DNA of 64,000 nt, from assembly GCF_000020665.1 (NCBI RefSeq), contig NC_011071.1:548501-612500 (forward strand), given 5' to 3'. Origin of the DNA: Stenotrophomonas maltophilia R551-3 (GTDB lineage: Bacteria > Pseudomonadota > Gammaproteobacteria > Xanthomonadales > Xanthomonadaceae). The notes beneath the pieces are model-generated. The model was given only the letters and a program-made list of their open reading frames with translations. It was not told the origin of the DNA and did no database searches. Within the stretch, counting starts at the first letter, position 1. Each line of letters begins with the position of its first letter. The position numbers and the translations under genes were made by a program. This document shows positions 1-8,262 of the stretch, piece after piece.

Positions 1-630
1 CACGGCCAGCAGTGCGGCTACGCCCAGCACCTTGCGCAGTACGTCACCCAGGCCGAGCCGCGCCTGCAGCGCACGGAACACGCGGCCGCCGACCCACACC
101 GCCAGCGCCAGCGCGGTGATCGCACCCAATGCATAGGCAAGCAGCAGGCTGCTGGTACCGACGCTGGCGCCATGCAGGGCAGCACCGGTCAGCACCAGGC
201 CGAGGATTGGACCGGCGCACGGCGCCCACAGCAGGCCGGTGGCGACGCCGATCAGCAGCGAGGTCCACGCGCCGCCACGTCCTGCGGCGTCCGCGGCATC
301 GGCGCGTGCGCTCAAGCGTGCACCCACACGCTGGAACGGCGCCAGCAGATGGTCGGCCAGCCGTGGCCACAACAGGGCGACCGCGAACAGCGCCATCAGC
401 AGCAGGGCAATCCAGCGCCCGACCTGGTTGGCCTGCGCCACCCATTGGCTGCCTACGGCGGCCAGGCTGGCGACCACGGTGAAGGTGAGCGCCATGCCCA
501 GCAGCAACGGCAGCGTGCTGCGCAGGAATGGACGGTCGGCACGCGCGAACACGAACGGCAGCACCGGCAGGATGCAGGGGCTGAGCAGGGTCAGCGCGCC
601 CCCGAGGTAGGCAAGCAGCAACAGCAGCAT
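1..630 (-). CDS. CcdA/DipZ-type disulfide-reducing membrane protein (partial, C-terminus beyond window)
   Basis: The first 210 codons of a polytopic membrane protein; the gene runs off the left edge. Translation from the ATG at 630 gives successive hydrophobic helices. Two prolines-plus-cysteine motifs sit at the membrane, S-P-C19 near the N-terminus and A-P-C138, matching the redox cysteine pair of the CcdA/DsbD membrane domain, which carries electrons from cytoplasmic thioredoxin to the periplasm. The start lies only 2 nt beyond the msrB stop, so the two are very likely one transcript and the product probably supplies reductant to the exported MsrB. Whether a thioredoxin-like domain follows (DipZ type) cannot be seen here. 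Confidence 0.8.
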   Translation of the reverse strand, partial: MLLLLLAYLGGALTLLSPCILPVLPFVFARADRPFLRSTLPLLLGMALTFTVVASLAAVGSQWVAQANQVGRWIALLLMALFAVALLWPRLADHLLAPFQRVGARLSARADAADAAGRGGAWTSLLIGVATGLLWAPCAGPILGLVLTGAALHGASVGTSSLLLAYALGAITALALAVWVGGRVFRALQARLGLGDVLRKVLGVAALLAV

Positions 631-632
631 CG

Positions 633-1205
633 TCAGGCTCCGGAAGCAGGGGAAGAACCGACCGGCACCCGCCAGCCGTCGGCAGTGCCAGCAGGGGCAC
701 CGGGAACGAACACCATCGCCGCACCGTTCATGCAGTAGCGCAACCCGGTTGGACGCGGGCCGTCGTTGAACACATGGCCGAGATGGCCGCCGCAGCGGCG
801 GCAGTGCACCTCCACCCGCAGCATCCCGAAGGTGACGTCGCGGTCTTCGCCGATGGCGTTGTGCAGCGGTGCCCAGAAGCTGGGCCAGCCGGTGCCGCTC
901 TCGAACTTGGTGGACGAGGAGAACAGCGGCAGCGCACAGCCGGCGCAGGCGAAGGTGCCCTGCCGATGTTCCTTGTTGAGCGGGCTGCTGTACGGGCGCT
1001 CGGTGGCCTGCTGGCGCAGCACCGCGTACTGCGCCGGGGTCAGCTGCTGACGCCACTGCGCATCGCTGCGCATGACCTCGAACTGTCGCGACGGACGCGC
1101 TTCGGCGGCGGCCGGGGCGGCGCGGCTGCAGGCCCCCAGGCCGAGCAGGCCGGCGGCGGTGGCAACACCGCCCAGGCCCAGCAGATGGCGGCGGGAGAGG
1201 GACAT
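633..1205 (-). CDS. msrB: Exported peptide-methionine (R)-S-oxide reductase MsrB
   Basis: 190 aa. Reduces methionine-R-sulfoxide in oxidised proteins. The N-terminus SRRHLLGLGG is a twin-arginine signal, and LGLGAC just after it could be a lipobox, so the enzyme likely acts outside the cytoplasm, perhaps lipid-anchored. Two CxxC pairs (CAGC and CRRC) form the structural zinc site, and RYC158MN holds the catalytic cysteine. I chose the ATG at 1205 because it begins the Tat signal and follows GGAG; an upstream GTG at 1256 would add 17 unlikely residues. The downstream CcdA-type gene fits as its electron source. Confidence 0.9.
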   Translation of the reverse strand: MSLSRRHLLGLGGVATAAGLLGLGACSRAAPAAAEARPSRQFEVMRSDAQWRQQLTPAQYAVLRQQATERPYSSPLNKEHRQGTFACAGCALPLFSSSTKFESGTGWPSFWAPLHNAIGEDRDVTFGMLRVEVHCRRCGGHLGHVFNDGPRPTGLRYCMNGAAMVFVPGAPAGTADGWRVPVGSSPASGA

Positions 1206-1261
1206 GGCGGACTCCGGGAAGGGGCGACGGGGCCATGCTGCGCCCGCCCGGGTCAACGAAT

Positions 1262-1290
1262 CCTCACGCAGGATTCAATTTTTCGTGAGG
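1262..1290. promoter_or_regulatory. Inverted repeat CCTCACG-N15-CGTGAGG between divergent genes
   Basis: A perfect 7-bp inverted repeat (1262-1268 and 1284-1290) lies in the 144-bp gap between divergent msrB and the response-regulator gene. Its spacer is AT-rich (TTCAATTTTT). It may be an operator or overlap a promoter; the binding factor is unknown. Confidence 0.3.
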
Positions 1291-1349
1291 TATCGGCGGC
1301 CGTCCCGCGTCACAATGCAGCCAGCCTCCCCACTGGCCCCGAGCTGCCG

Positions 1350-2069
1350 ATGTCGACCAAACGCGTGCTGATCGTCGAAGACGATGCCCACATCGCTGAC
1401 CTGCTGCGCATGCACCTGGGCGATGAAGGCTATGACGTGGCCCACGCCGCCAGCGGTGACGGTGGCCTGCGCCTGCTGGAACAGGACGGCCCATGGGATG
1501 CGCTGGTGCTGGACGTGATGCTGCCCGGTGTCGACGGCCTGCAGGTGTGCCAGCGTGCACGCGCGATGGCGCGCTACGTGCCGATCATCATCATCAGCGC
1601 GCGCGGCAGCGAGACCCAGCGCATTGTCGGCCTGGAGCTGGGCGCGGACGACTACCTGGCAAAACCCTTCTCGATGCCGGAACTGGTGGCACGGGTGCGC
1701 GCCCTGCTGCGCCGGGCCGAGGCGATGGCACAGAGCGCACGCATCGATGCCGGCGCGATCGAGCTGGGCGGGCTGCAGCTGGATCCGGTCGCGCGCACCG
1801 CTTCGGTGGATGGCAATGCGCTGGAACTGACCCCGCGCGAGTTCGACCTGCTGCTGTTCTTCGCCCGCCACCCGGACCAGGTGTTCGCACGCATGGAACT
1901 GCTCAACCAGGTCTGGGGTTACCAGCACGATGGTTACGAGCATACGGTCAATACCCACATCAACCGCCTGCGCAGCAAGATCGAGCCGGACCCGGCAAAC
2001 CCGCGGCGGCTGCTGACGGTGTGGGGCCGCGGCTACAAGCTGGTCGACCCGGCCGGGGCGGCGGCATGA
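1350..2069 (+). CDS. OmpR/PhoB-family response regulator
   Basis: 239 aa. An N-terminal receiver domain carries the acidic pair in VEDD, the phosphoacceptor D55 (LVLDVMLPG) and the K of LAKPFS. A C-terminal winged-helix DNA-binding domain follows (ELTPREFDLL to RGYKLVDP). The ATG at 1350 fits the usual receiver start; longer in-frame forms would read into the msrB promoter region. Its stop overlaps the sensor kinase start (ATGA at 2066-2069), so the pair is translationally coupled. The signal sensed is not evident, and I do not assign it to a named system. Confidence 0.9.
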   Translation: MSTKRVLIVEDDAHIADLLRMHLGDEGYDVAHAASGDGGLRLLEQDGPWDALVLDVMLPGVDGLQVCQRARAMARYVPIIIISARGSETQRIVGLELGADDYLAKPFSMPELVARVRALLRRAEAMAQSARIDAGAIELGGLQLDPVARTASVDGNALELTPREFDLLLFFARHPDQVFARMELLNQVWGYQHDGYEHTVNTHINRLRSKIEPDPANPRRLLTVWGRGYKLVDPAGAAA

Positions 2070-3535
2070 TCAAGCCCAATCTGTGGCAGAAGCTGGCGGC
2101 GGTGATCGCCGCGCTGATGCTGATGTGCTGCATGGCGCTGCTGGCACTGCAGATGCGCGCCAACACCCGCCATGAGCAGGAAGTGGTGCAGCGGCTGTCG
2201 CTGGGCCTGGCCGAACACATCGCCCAACGCAGCGAACTGATGGACACCAGCGGCATGCGCGATGCTGCGGTGCGTGCGCTGTTCGGCCAGCTGATGGCGG
2301 TCAATCCCAGCGTCGAGGTCTACCTGCTGGACGACCAGGGCCGCATTCTCGGCCACGACGCGCCCAGCGGTCATCTGGTGCGCAACAAGGTGGACGTGGC
2401 ACCGCTACGCCGCCTGCTGTCGGGTGCGCCACTGCCGATCCTCGGCGATGACCCGCGCAGCGCCGATGGCCGCAAGGTGTTCAGTGCCGCACCGTTGATC
2501 GTGCAGGGGCGCCAGGCCGGTTACGTGTACGTGGTGCTGGTCGGTGAACACCGGCAGATGCTGGCCGACGACCTGGCGGCGGGCAGCCAGTGGAACACCA
2601 CATGGTGGTCGGTGATGCTGGTCGGAAGCCTCGGCCTGCTGGCCGGGCTGGTGGCGTTCTACTGGGTGACCCGTCCGCTGCGGCGGCTGACCCGGCGCAT
2701 CCAGGCCTTCGATATCGATGCGCCGACACCGTTGCCGCCGCCCGAACCGCTGCGCCCGGGCGAGCGCGACGAGCTGGTGATTCTCGAACATGCACATGCG
2801 CAGATGGCGCAGCGGCTGGGTGAGCAGTGGCAGCAACTGCGCCAGCAGGACCTGCAGCGGCGCGAGCTGGTCGCCAACATCTCGCACGACCTGCGTACGC
2901 CGTTGTCGTCGCTGCATGGCTATCTGGAAACGCTGGCGCTGAAGGACGTCACGCTGTCACCGGACGAGCGCCGCCGCTACCTCGGTATCGCGCTGGCACA
3001 GAGCGCCAAGGTTGGCCGGCTGGCGCGCGCGCTGTTCGAGCTGGCGCGGCTGGAGCACGGTGAAGTGCGTCTGGAGTGGGAAGTGTTCGCGCTGCCGGAA
3101 CTGCTGCAGGACGTACTGCAGAAGTTCGAGCTGGCCGCGCAGGCGCGCAACCAGCGCCTGCACGCCGAGTTCCCGCCGGGCCTGCCGCTGGTACGTGCCG
3201 ACCTGGGCCTGGTCGAGCGGGTGCTGACCAACCTGCTCGACAATGCATTGCGGCACGCGCCGGAAGGTGGGCGGATCGAAGTGTGCCTGCGTGCGACCGC
3301 GGACAGCATCGAGGTGAGCGTGGCCGATGATGGTCCCGGCGTGGCAGCGGCGCTGCGCGCACAGTTGTTCCAGGCGCCGGCCGCACTGGGCGCACGGCGT
3401 GGCGAGAACGGTGGCCTCGGCCTGTTGATCGTGCAGCGTATCGTGCAGCTGCATGGCCGCCGCATCGAACTGCGCGACAGTGAGCGTGGCGCGCTGTTCG
3501 TGTTTGCCTTGCCGCGCGCGGAGCCGGCGGCCTAG
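2066..3535 (+). CDS. Sensor histidine kinase (periplasmic sensor, HAMP)
   Basis: 489 aa inner-membrane kinase partnered with the preceding regulator. It has an N-terminal transmembrane helix (about residues 9-30), a periplasmic domain of about 145 residues, a second helix (WWSVMLVGSLGLL), then HAMP, a dimerisation/phosphoacceptor domain with H274 (SHDLRTPL), and a HATPase domain with N-box (NLLDNALRHAP), G1 (DDGPGV) and G2 (GGLGLLIV). Its stop overlaps the stop of the convergent second kinase by three bases. Confidence 0.9.
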   Translation: MIKPNLWQKLAAVIAALMLMCCMALLALQMRANTRHEQEVVQRLSLGLAEHIAQRSELMDTSGMRDAAVRALFGQLMAVNPSVEVYLLDDQGRILGHDAPSGHLVRNKVDVAPLRRLLSGAPLPILGDDPRSADGRKVFSAAPLIVQGRQAGYVYVVLVGEHRQMLADDLAAGSQWNTTWWSVMLVGSLGLLAGLVAFYWVTRPLRRLTRRIQAFDIDAPTPLPPPEPLRPGERDELVILEHAHAQMAQRLGEQWQQLRQQDLQRRELVANISHDLRTPLSSLHGYLETLALKDVTLSPDERRRYLGIALAQSAKVGRLARALFELARLEHGEVRLEWEVFALPELLQDVLQKFELAAQARNQRLHAEFPPGLPLVRADLGLVERVLTNLLDNALRHAPEGGRIEVCLRATADSIEVSVADDGPGVAAALRAQLFQAPAALGARRGENGGLGLLIVQRIVQLHGRRIELRDSERGALFVFALPRAEPAA

Positions 3536-4884
3536 CAGGCCGCCTCGCTCTCCACGGCACCGCCGCTTTCCAGCGGCAGGTGCAGGCGGATGCAGGCACC
3601 GCCCAGCTCTGAATCGGTTACCTCGACGTGGCCGCCATGCTTGTCGGCCACCACCTGCACCAGTGCCAGGCCGAGACCGAAACCGGGGCTGCCCGGGTCC
3701 AGCCGCACATAGGGTTGCAGCACCTGGCCGCGCAGTTCGGGCGCGATGCCGGGGCCGTCGTCCTCCACCTGCAGGCACAGCCAGCCATCGTTGACCGTGC
3801 TGGCGATGCGGATCTGCCGCCGCGCATAGCGCAAGGCATTGCCGAGCAGATTGCGCAGCGCCAGTTCCAGCATATGCCGGTTGACGTTGACCAGGCCGGT
3901 GGGCGACAGCACCTGCTGCACTGGCATCGGCAGCGGTGCGAACTGGGCCACAACGCCGCGCACCAGCGCGGCCAGCTGCAGGCGCTGGCGGGTCAGCTGA
4001 TGGCAACGGCCCAGCGCGGCGTACTCGACGCCGGCATCGGTGAGGTGCTGCAGGCGATCGACGTCGGTACGCAGGCCACCCAGCGCATCGCGCTGGATCT
4101 CGTCGAGTGCGGTGTCCTCCAGGTCGGCCAGGCCGAAGCGCATCCGCGCCAACGGCGTGCGCACTTCATGCGCGACCGCCTGTGCCAGCACGCGCTGGCT
4201 CTCCAGCAGTTGCTGCAGCTGCTCTGCCATGTGGTTGAAGGCATTGGCCAACGGCCGCACCAGCGCGGTGCCGGCACGCGGCGCGCGCGTATCCAGCTGG
4301 CCGTCGCGCATCTGCCGCGCCGCCTGTGCCAGCTGCGACACATCGCGCCACAGGCGGTAGACCATTACATACATCGGCAGCGCCACGGCCACCATCAGGA
4401 TCAGCAGCAGGATCGCCACGCCGGACACTTCGCTGTCCTGCCAGCCTTCCTCAGGCAACGCCTCATCCAGTGGCCCCAGCATCACGGCATAGCCGCTGTC
4501 GCCGATCCGCTGCAGGCTGCGCATGTGTTCCAGGTCGATCTGCACTCGGCCGTTGTTGAACGGCGGTCGCTGGCTGGCCGACAGCGCCTTCTCTGCCTCG
4601 GCCAGCGGCACCATCCGCAGGGCATAGGCGAAGTCGGCGTCGAGCCCTCGTGCCAGCGCCGGCCACTGGTCGCGTGGTGTTTCCGCGAAGCGTTGCTGCA
4701 GCAGCGCATGGGTGCCACGCATCTCGGCCAGCAGGCTGGCTTCGGTGCGGTCTTCCAGCAGCGCATCCCAGGCCCACAGGCCCAGCACGATCAGCAGCAG
4801 GTGGGCGACCAGGAAGCCGATGCCATAGCGCAGGAAGTGGAAGGCGTGGCCGCGCATCGCCGAGGGCGTACGCTTCATCCCCAT
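3532..4884 (-). CDS. Sensor histidine kinase (RstB-like layout)
   Basis: 450 aa. Layout: a transmembrane helix at about residues 17-40, a periplasmic segment of about 110 residues, a second helix (VAILLLILMVAVALPMYVM), HAMP, HisKA with H239 (VAHEVRTPL), and a HATPase domain with LRNLLGNALRYA, DDGPGI and GFGLGLALV. It is transcribed after the response regulator at 4875-5564. The ATG at 4878 overlaps the regulator stop as ATGA; I list the ATG at 4884, two codons earlier, and cannot separate the two from the sequence alone. The 3' end meets the first kinase gene tail to tail. Confidence 0.88.
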   Translation of the reverse strand: MGMKRTPSAMRGHAFHFLRYGIGFLVAHLLLIVLGLWAWDALLEDRTEASLLAEMRGTHALLQQRFAETPRDQWPALARGLDADFAYALRMVPLAEAEKALSASQRPPFNNGRVQIDLEHMRSLQRIGDSGYAVMLGPLDEALPEEGWQDSEVSGVAILLLILMVAVALPMYVMVYRLWRDVSQLAQAARQMRDGQLDTRAPRAGTALVRPLANAFNHMAEQLQQLLESQRVLAQAVAHEVRTPLARMRFGLADLEDTALDEIQRDALGGLRTDVDRLQHLTDAGVEYAALGRCHQLTRQRLQLAALVRGVVAQFAPLPMPVQQVLSPTGLVNVNRHMLELALRNLLGNALRYARRQIRIASTVNDGWLCLQVEDDGPGIAPELRGQVLQPYVRLDPGSPGFGLGLALVQVVADKHGGHVEVTDSELGGACIRLHLPLESGGAVESEAAC

Positions 4885-5564
4885 GCCGAGCGGCTGAACA
4901 GGTAGCCGCGGCCGCGGACGGTCTTGATCCGTTCCGGCTGTTCCGGGTTGTCGCCCAGCTTGCGGCGCAGGCGCGAAATGCGTGCATCGATCGAGCGGTC
5001 GAGGCCATCAAACGCGATCCCGCGCAGGCCGCGCAGCAGCGCATCGCGGTCGAGGATCTGCCCGGCGTTGCTGGCCAGCAGGAACAGCAGGTCGAACTCG
5101 GCGGTGGTCAGCTCCAGCAGGCTGCCCTGCAGGTGCACGTTACGGGTGGACGGGTCGATGTTCAGCTCGCCGAAGCGCAGGCTGCCGTCACGCGGCTCGA
5201 CCCGGCGGTGGCGGCGCAGATGGGCACGCAGGCGCGCCAGCAGCACCCGGGGCTCGATCGGTTTGCCGATGTAGTCGTCGGCGCCCAGTTCCAGTCCCAG
5301 CACCTGGTCGATGTTGTCGGTACGCGCGGTCAGCACGCAGATGATGCCGTCATAGTGGGGTCTGATCTGCCGACACACTTCGAAACCATCCTGGTCGGGC
5401 AGGCCGACATCCAGCAGGACCAGGGCGGGCTTTTCGGCCAGGATCCGGGCCACCGCGCGTTCGCCACTGCGCTCGTGGGCGACCTGGTAGCCATGCCGCT
5501 GCAGATAGTCGCTGACCATCGTACCGAGGCGGGCATCGTCTTCGACCAGTACGATATCCAGCAT
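4875..5564 (-). CDS. OmpR-family response regulator (RstA-like)
   Basis: 229 aa. Receiver domain with phosphoacceptor D52 (LLDVGLPD) and K in IGKPIEP, then a winged-helix effector domain (ELTTAEFDLL to VRGRGYLFS). The ATG at 5564 has a clear GGAGG 8 nt upstream. It precedes and overlaps its kinase gene. A direct repeat CGTTAC-N4-CGTTAC, 170 bp upstream, has the spacing OmpR-family regulators use and resembles the GTTAC half of the enteric RstA box, so autoregulation is plausible. Confidence 0.9.
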   Translation of the reverse strand: MLDIVLVEDDARLGTMVSDYLQRHGYQVAHERSGERAVARILAEKPALVLLDVGLPDQDGFEVCRQIRPHYDGIICVLTARTDNIDQVLGLELGADDYIGKPIEPRVLLARLRAHLRRHRRVEPRDGSLRFGELNIDPSTRNVHLQGSLLELTTAEFDLLFLLASNAGQILDRDALLRGLRGIAFDGLDRSIDARISRLRRKLGDNPEQPERIKTVRGRGYLFSRSAWG

Positions 5565-5734
5565 TTTCAAGGCCTCCGTGGGGCGTACGTACCGCCACGG
5601 CACGAGCGCGGCGATGCTATCCCAGCCATTGGGCCGCCCGGGTCCTGGGGGCGGGCGCCATTCAGCCGGGGTTGCTGGCGCGCGGGCCGGGTCTCAGTCC
5701 CGGCAACAACTTGGCGTCCAGCATAGCTTGTTGC

Positions 5735-5750
5735 CGTTACAAAACGTTAC
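5735..5750. promoter_or_regulatory. Direct repeat CGTTAC with 10-bp period, possible OmpR-family operator
   Basis: CGTTAC at 5735-5740 and again at 5745-5750, one helical turn apart, in the 349-bp gap between the divergent regulator gene (4875-5564) and the asparagine-synthetase-like gene (5914). The spacing is typical of tandem OmpR/PhoB-type sites. The rest of the gap shows nothing I can name. Confidence 0.4.
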
Positions 5751-5913
5751 CTTCGTGATACGTCCGGTGACCATCGCTGACAGCAAAGCGACTGACGCGG
5801 GGCAGGGGGCGGGCCGAGCATGGAGTCTCCTCCGTTCCGCGTGCCGTCCTCATGTCGCCCGCTGCCTTCTCCCTGCCGAACCTGTCCCACCGCCGCCATT
5901 GCGGGGGTATCCG

Positions 5914-7815
5914 ATGAGCGGCGTGGTTGGCGCCTGGCTGCCGCCGGCCGAGGACGAGCACCTGCTGCAGCAGCTGGCGCCGATGCTGCGCGCCCTGCAG
6001 CAACGTGGCCGTGGCCGCATCGGTTACTGGACCGACGCCGAGGCCGGCCTGGCGCTGGGTCACTGCCGGGCGCCGACCGACACTCCGCTGCAGCCACTGA
6101 GCTCGGACTGTGGCCGTTACGTGCTGTGCCTGGACGGTCGCCTGTACAACCGGGCTGACCTGCAGTCGCAGCTGCGCGATCTGCCGCGCAGCTGCAGCGA
6201 TGCACGGCTGCTGCTGCAGGCGATTGTCGAGTGGGGCGTGGAGCGGACGCTGTCGCGTATCGAGGGCGCGTTCGGTTTCAGTGTCTGGGACCGGGAGTCG
6301 CGCGCGCTGTGGCTGGCACGTGACCCGGTAGGCGAGCGGCCGCTGTACTACGGTTGGTACCAGGGCCAGTTCCTGTTCGCCTCCGAACTGAAGGCGCTGC
6401 AGGCGTTCGCCGGCTTTGCGCCGAGCATCGACCAGGATGCGCTGAGCCTGCTGCTGCGCCACGACTATGTCCCGGCGCCGCACACCATCTACCGCGGCAT
6501 CCACAAGCTGGTGGCCGGCGCGATGCTGCGCATCGACCTCAACGACCATGCCGCCGGGGGCTCGAGCCAGGCTGCGCAGGGCGGGTCGCGCTACTGGTGC
6601 GCGCGCGAGGCGATGCACAGCGCGCTGCAGGAACCGCTGCAGCCGGCGCCGAGCCTGGAACAGGCCACCGACCAGCTGGAAGCGGTGTTGCAGAAGGCCA
6701 TCGCCGCTCGCATGCACTCGCCGCTGGCCTGCGGCGCGTTCCTGTCCGGCGGCACCGATTCGTCGCTGGTGACGGCGATGATGCAGGCCCAATCGACCCT
6801 GCCGATCGAGGCATGGACGGTGGGCTTCGACGATCCGGGCCACGATGAGAGCGACTGGGCCACGCAGGTCGCACGCCACCTGGGCGTGCAGCATCACCTG
6901 CACCGCATGGACGCGCGCCAGGGACTGGACCTGCTGCAGCGCCTGCCGCAGGTCTGGTGCGAACCGTTCGCCGACGCCTCGCAGCTGCCGACCCTGTTGG
7001 CCAGCGAGCTGCTGGGCGCGCGTAAGCCGGTGGCGCTGACCGGTGATGGTGGCGATGAGCTGTTCTTCGGCCATCCCAGCTATGGCCGCGCACTGCGTAA
7101 CGCACGCCTGTGTGGTGGCCTGCCGGACTGGGTACGCGACCTGGCACGGCGCAGCGGCAACCGCATGAACGTCGAACGTGGGCGCCTTGGTGGCTGGCGC
7201 GCGCTGGTAGCCGAGGTCGCTGCCAACGACGTGGAAGGCCATTACCTGCAGCGCGTGACGCGCTGGCGGCAGCCGGCACAGGTGGTGCTGGGCGCGCGCG
7301 AACCAATGACGATCTTCCAGCAGCAGGACACCGCGCTGCCGGCCGAAGCGCGCATCCAGCTGCTGGATTTCCGCATGGACCTGGCCGAGGGCATCCTCGC
7401 CAAGGTCGACCGTGCCGGCATGGCGGCCGGCGTGGAAACCCGCGCGCCGCTGCTGGACATGGATGTGGTGCGCCTGGCCTGGCGCCTGCCGCAGCATTTG
7501 AAATACCACGACGGTGAGCACAAGCGGATCCTCAAGCACCTGCTGGCACGCTACCTGCCGGAACCACTGGTGTACCGCCCAAAGCGCGGCTTCGGCCCGC
7601 CGATGGCACGCTGGCTGGCCGGTCCGTTGCGCGACTGGGCCGAGGCACTGCTGGACCCGCAGCTGCTGCGCAACCAGGGATGCTTCGATGCAGTACGCGT
7701 GCGCGGCATCTGGGAGGCGTTCCTGCGCGGTGAGCGCAAGTGGCACACGCACCTGTGGAACGTGTTGATGTTCCAGGCGTGGCACCAGCACTGGCACGGT
7801 GGTCGCGGGCGCTGA
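5914..7815 (+). CDS. Asparagine-synthetase-like protein with degenerate glutaminase site
   Basis: 633 aa, the length of class B asparagine synthetases. The C-terminal synthetase domain has the ATP-pyrophosphatase loop SGGTDSS (278-284) and a conserved TGDGGDE, so adenylation chemistry looks intact. The N-terminal class II glutaminase domain does not: it begins M-S-G-V where active enzymes have M-C-G-I, so the nucleophile Cys2 is Ser; the oxyanion motif NGE is D74-G-R; and RHRGPD is missing. I infer ammonia-dependent asparagine synthesis or amidation of another substrate. No in-frame upstream start restores Cys. It stands alone, divergent from a two-component operon. Confidence 0.8.
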   Translation: MSGVVGAWLPPAEDEHLLQQLAPMLRALQQRGRGRIGYWTDAEAGLALGHCRAPTDTPLQPLSSDCGRYVLCLDGRLYNRADLQSQLRDLPRSCSDARLLLQAIVEWGVERTLSRIEGAFGFSVWDRESRALWLARDPVGERPLYYGWYQGQFLFASELKALQAFAGFAPSIDQDALSLLLRHDYVPAPHTIYRGIHKLVAGAMLRIDLNDHAAGGSSQAAQGGSRYWCAREAMHSALQEPLQPAPSLEQATDQLEAVLQKAIAARMHSPLACGAFLSGGTDSSLVTAMMQAQSTLPIEAWTVGFDDPGHDESDWATQVARHLGVQHHLHRMDARQGLDLLQRLPQVWCEPFADASQLPTLLASELLGARKPVALTGDGGDELFFGHPSYGRALRNARLCGGLPDWVRDLARRSGNRMNVERGRLGGWRALVAEVAANDVEGHYLQRVTRWRQPAQVVLGAREPMTIFQQQDTALPAEARIQLLDFRMDLAEGILAKVDRAGMAAGVETRAPLLDMDVVRLAWRLPQHLKYHDGEHKRILKHLLARYLPEPLVYRPKRGFGPPMARWLAGPLRDWAEALLDPQLLRNQGCFDAVRVRGIWEAFLRGERKWHTHLWNVLMFQAWHQHWHGGRGR

Positions 7816-7856
7816 GCCGTTTCTGCATTGCGTGCAACGGATTGAATCAGCGTGGC

Positions 7857-7950
7857 GCGGGGCGGATGCCCTTGCGTACGAATGTCCTCCGGCGCCGGCC
7901 GTTGGCCGTCACCTCCCCCTTTACTTCGTACGCAAGGGCATCCGCCCCGC
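7857..7950. repeat. Long hairpin, 26-bp perfect stem around a 42-nt core (copy 1)
   Basis: Arms 7857-7882 and 7925-7950 are perfect 26-bp inverted repeats; the loop 7883-7924 is 42 nt. The same 42-nt core recurs in reverse orientation at 8050-8091 with 40/42 identity, inside unrelated arms. The 447-bp gap 7816-8262 holds these two hairpins and a terminator, and no gene I can support. Confidence 0.9.
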
Positions 7951-8017
7951 GTTCGGAGTTCGTCGGCGCCTCGTTGAAAGGCACCACGAGCGCTGCGCTT
8001 TACCTGCCGTAAGCCGA

Positions 8018-8123
8018 GCCTCGTCGGGGTGGGCAGGGGTCTGGGCAAAGTAAAGGAGGAGGTGACGGCCAACGGCCGGCGCCGGGGGACATTTGCCCAG
8101 GCCCCTGCCCACCTCGGCGGGGC
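8018..8123. repeat. Long hairpin, 32-bp stem around the inverted 42-nt core (copy 2)
   Basis: Arms 8018-8049 and 8092-8123 pair over 28 of 32 positions and do not resemble the arms of copy 1. The loop 8050-8091 is again exactly 42 nt and is the reverse complement of the copy 1 core apart from two positions (CCGGCCGTTGGCCGTCACC shared). The two loops are therefore complementary to each other. Confidence 0.88.
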
Positions 8124-8179
8124 CCATCAGCTCGCAGGGAATCCAGACGAGGAAGCGCTCTTCAATCCAGACGTCAGGC

Positions 8180-8216
8180 AAAAAAAGACCCGGCAGAGGG
8201 AGGGATCTGCCGGGTC
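8180..8216 (-). terminator. Rho-independent terminator of the phasin-like gene
   Basis: Read on the minus strand: perfect 11-bp stem GACCCGGCAGA (8206-8216 with 8187-8197), 8-nt loop, then seven T (8186-8180). It lies 47 nt past the stop of the phasin-like gene. Confidence 0.85.
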
Positions 8217-8262
8217 CGGATTGCGTGGGGGGAGGGACCCACGCAATGAGCGTTGCGTCGCG

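Noticed and set aside
44..724. Minus-strand frame of 226 codons at the left edge
   Set aside because: It is in the wrong frame; the adjacent frame gives a hydrophobic CcdA-type protein with redox cysteines.
5737..7797. Open frame of 686 codons opposite the asparagine-synthetase-like gene
   Set aside because: Shadow frame rich in Gln, His and Arg, with no domain; the forward gene has clear motifs.
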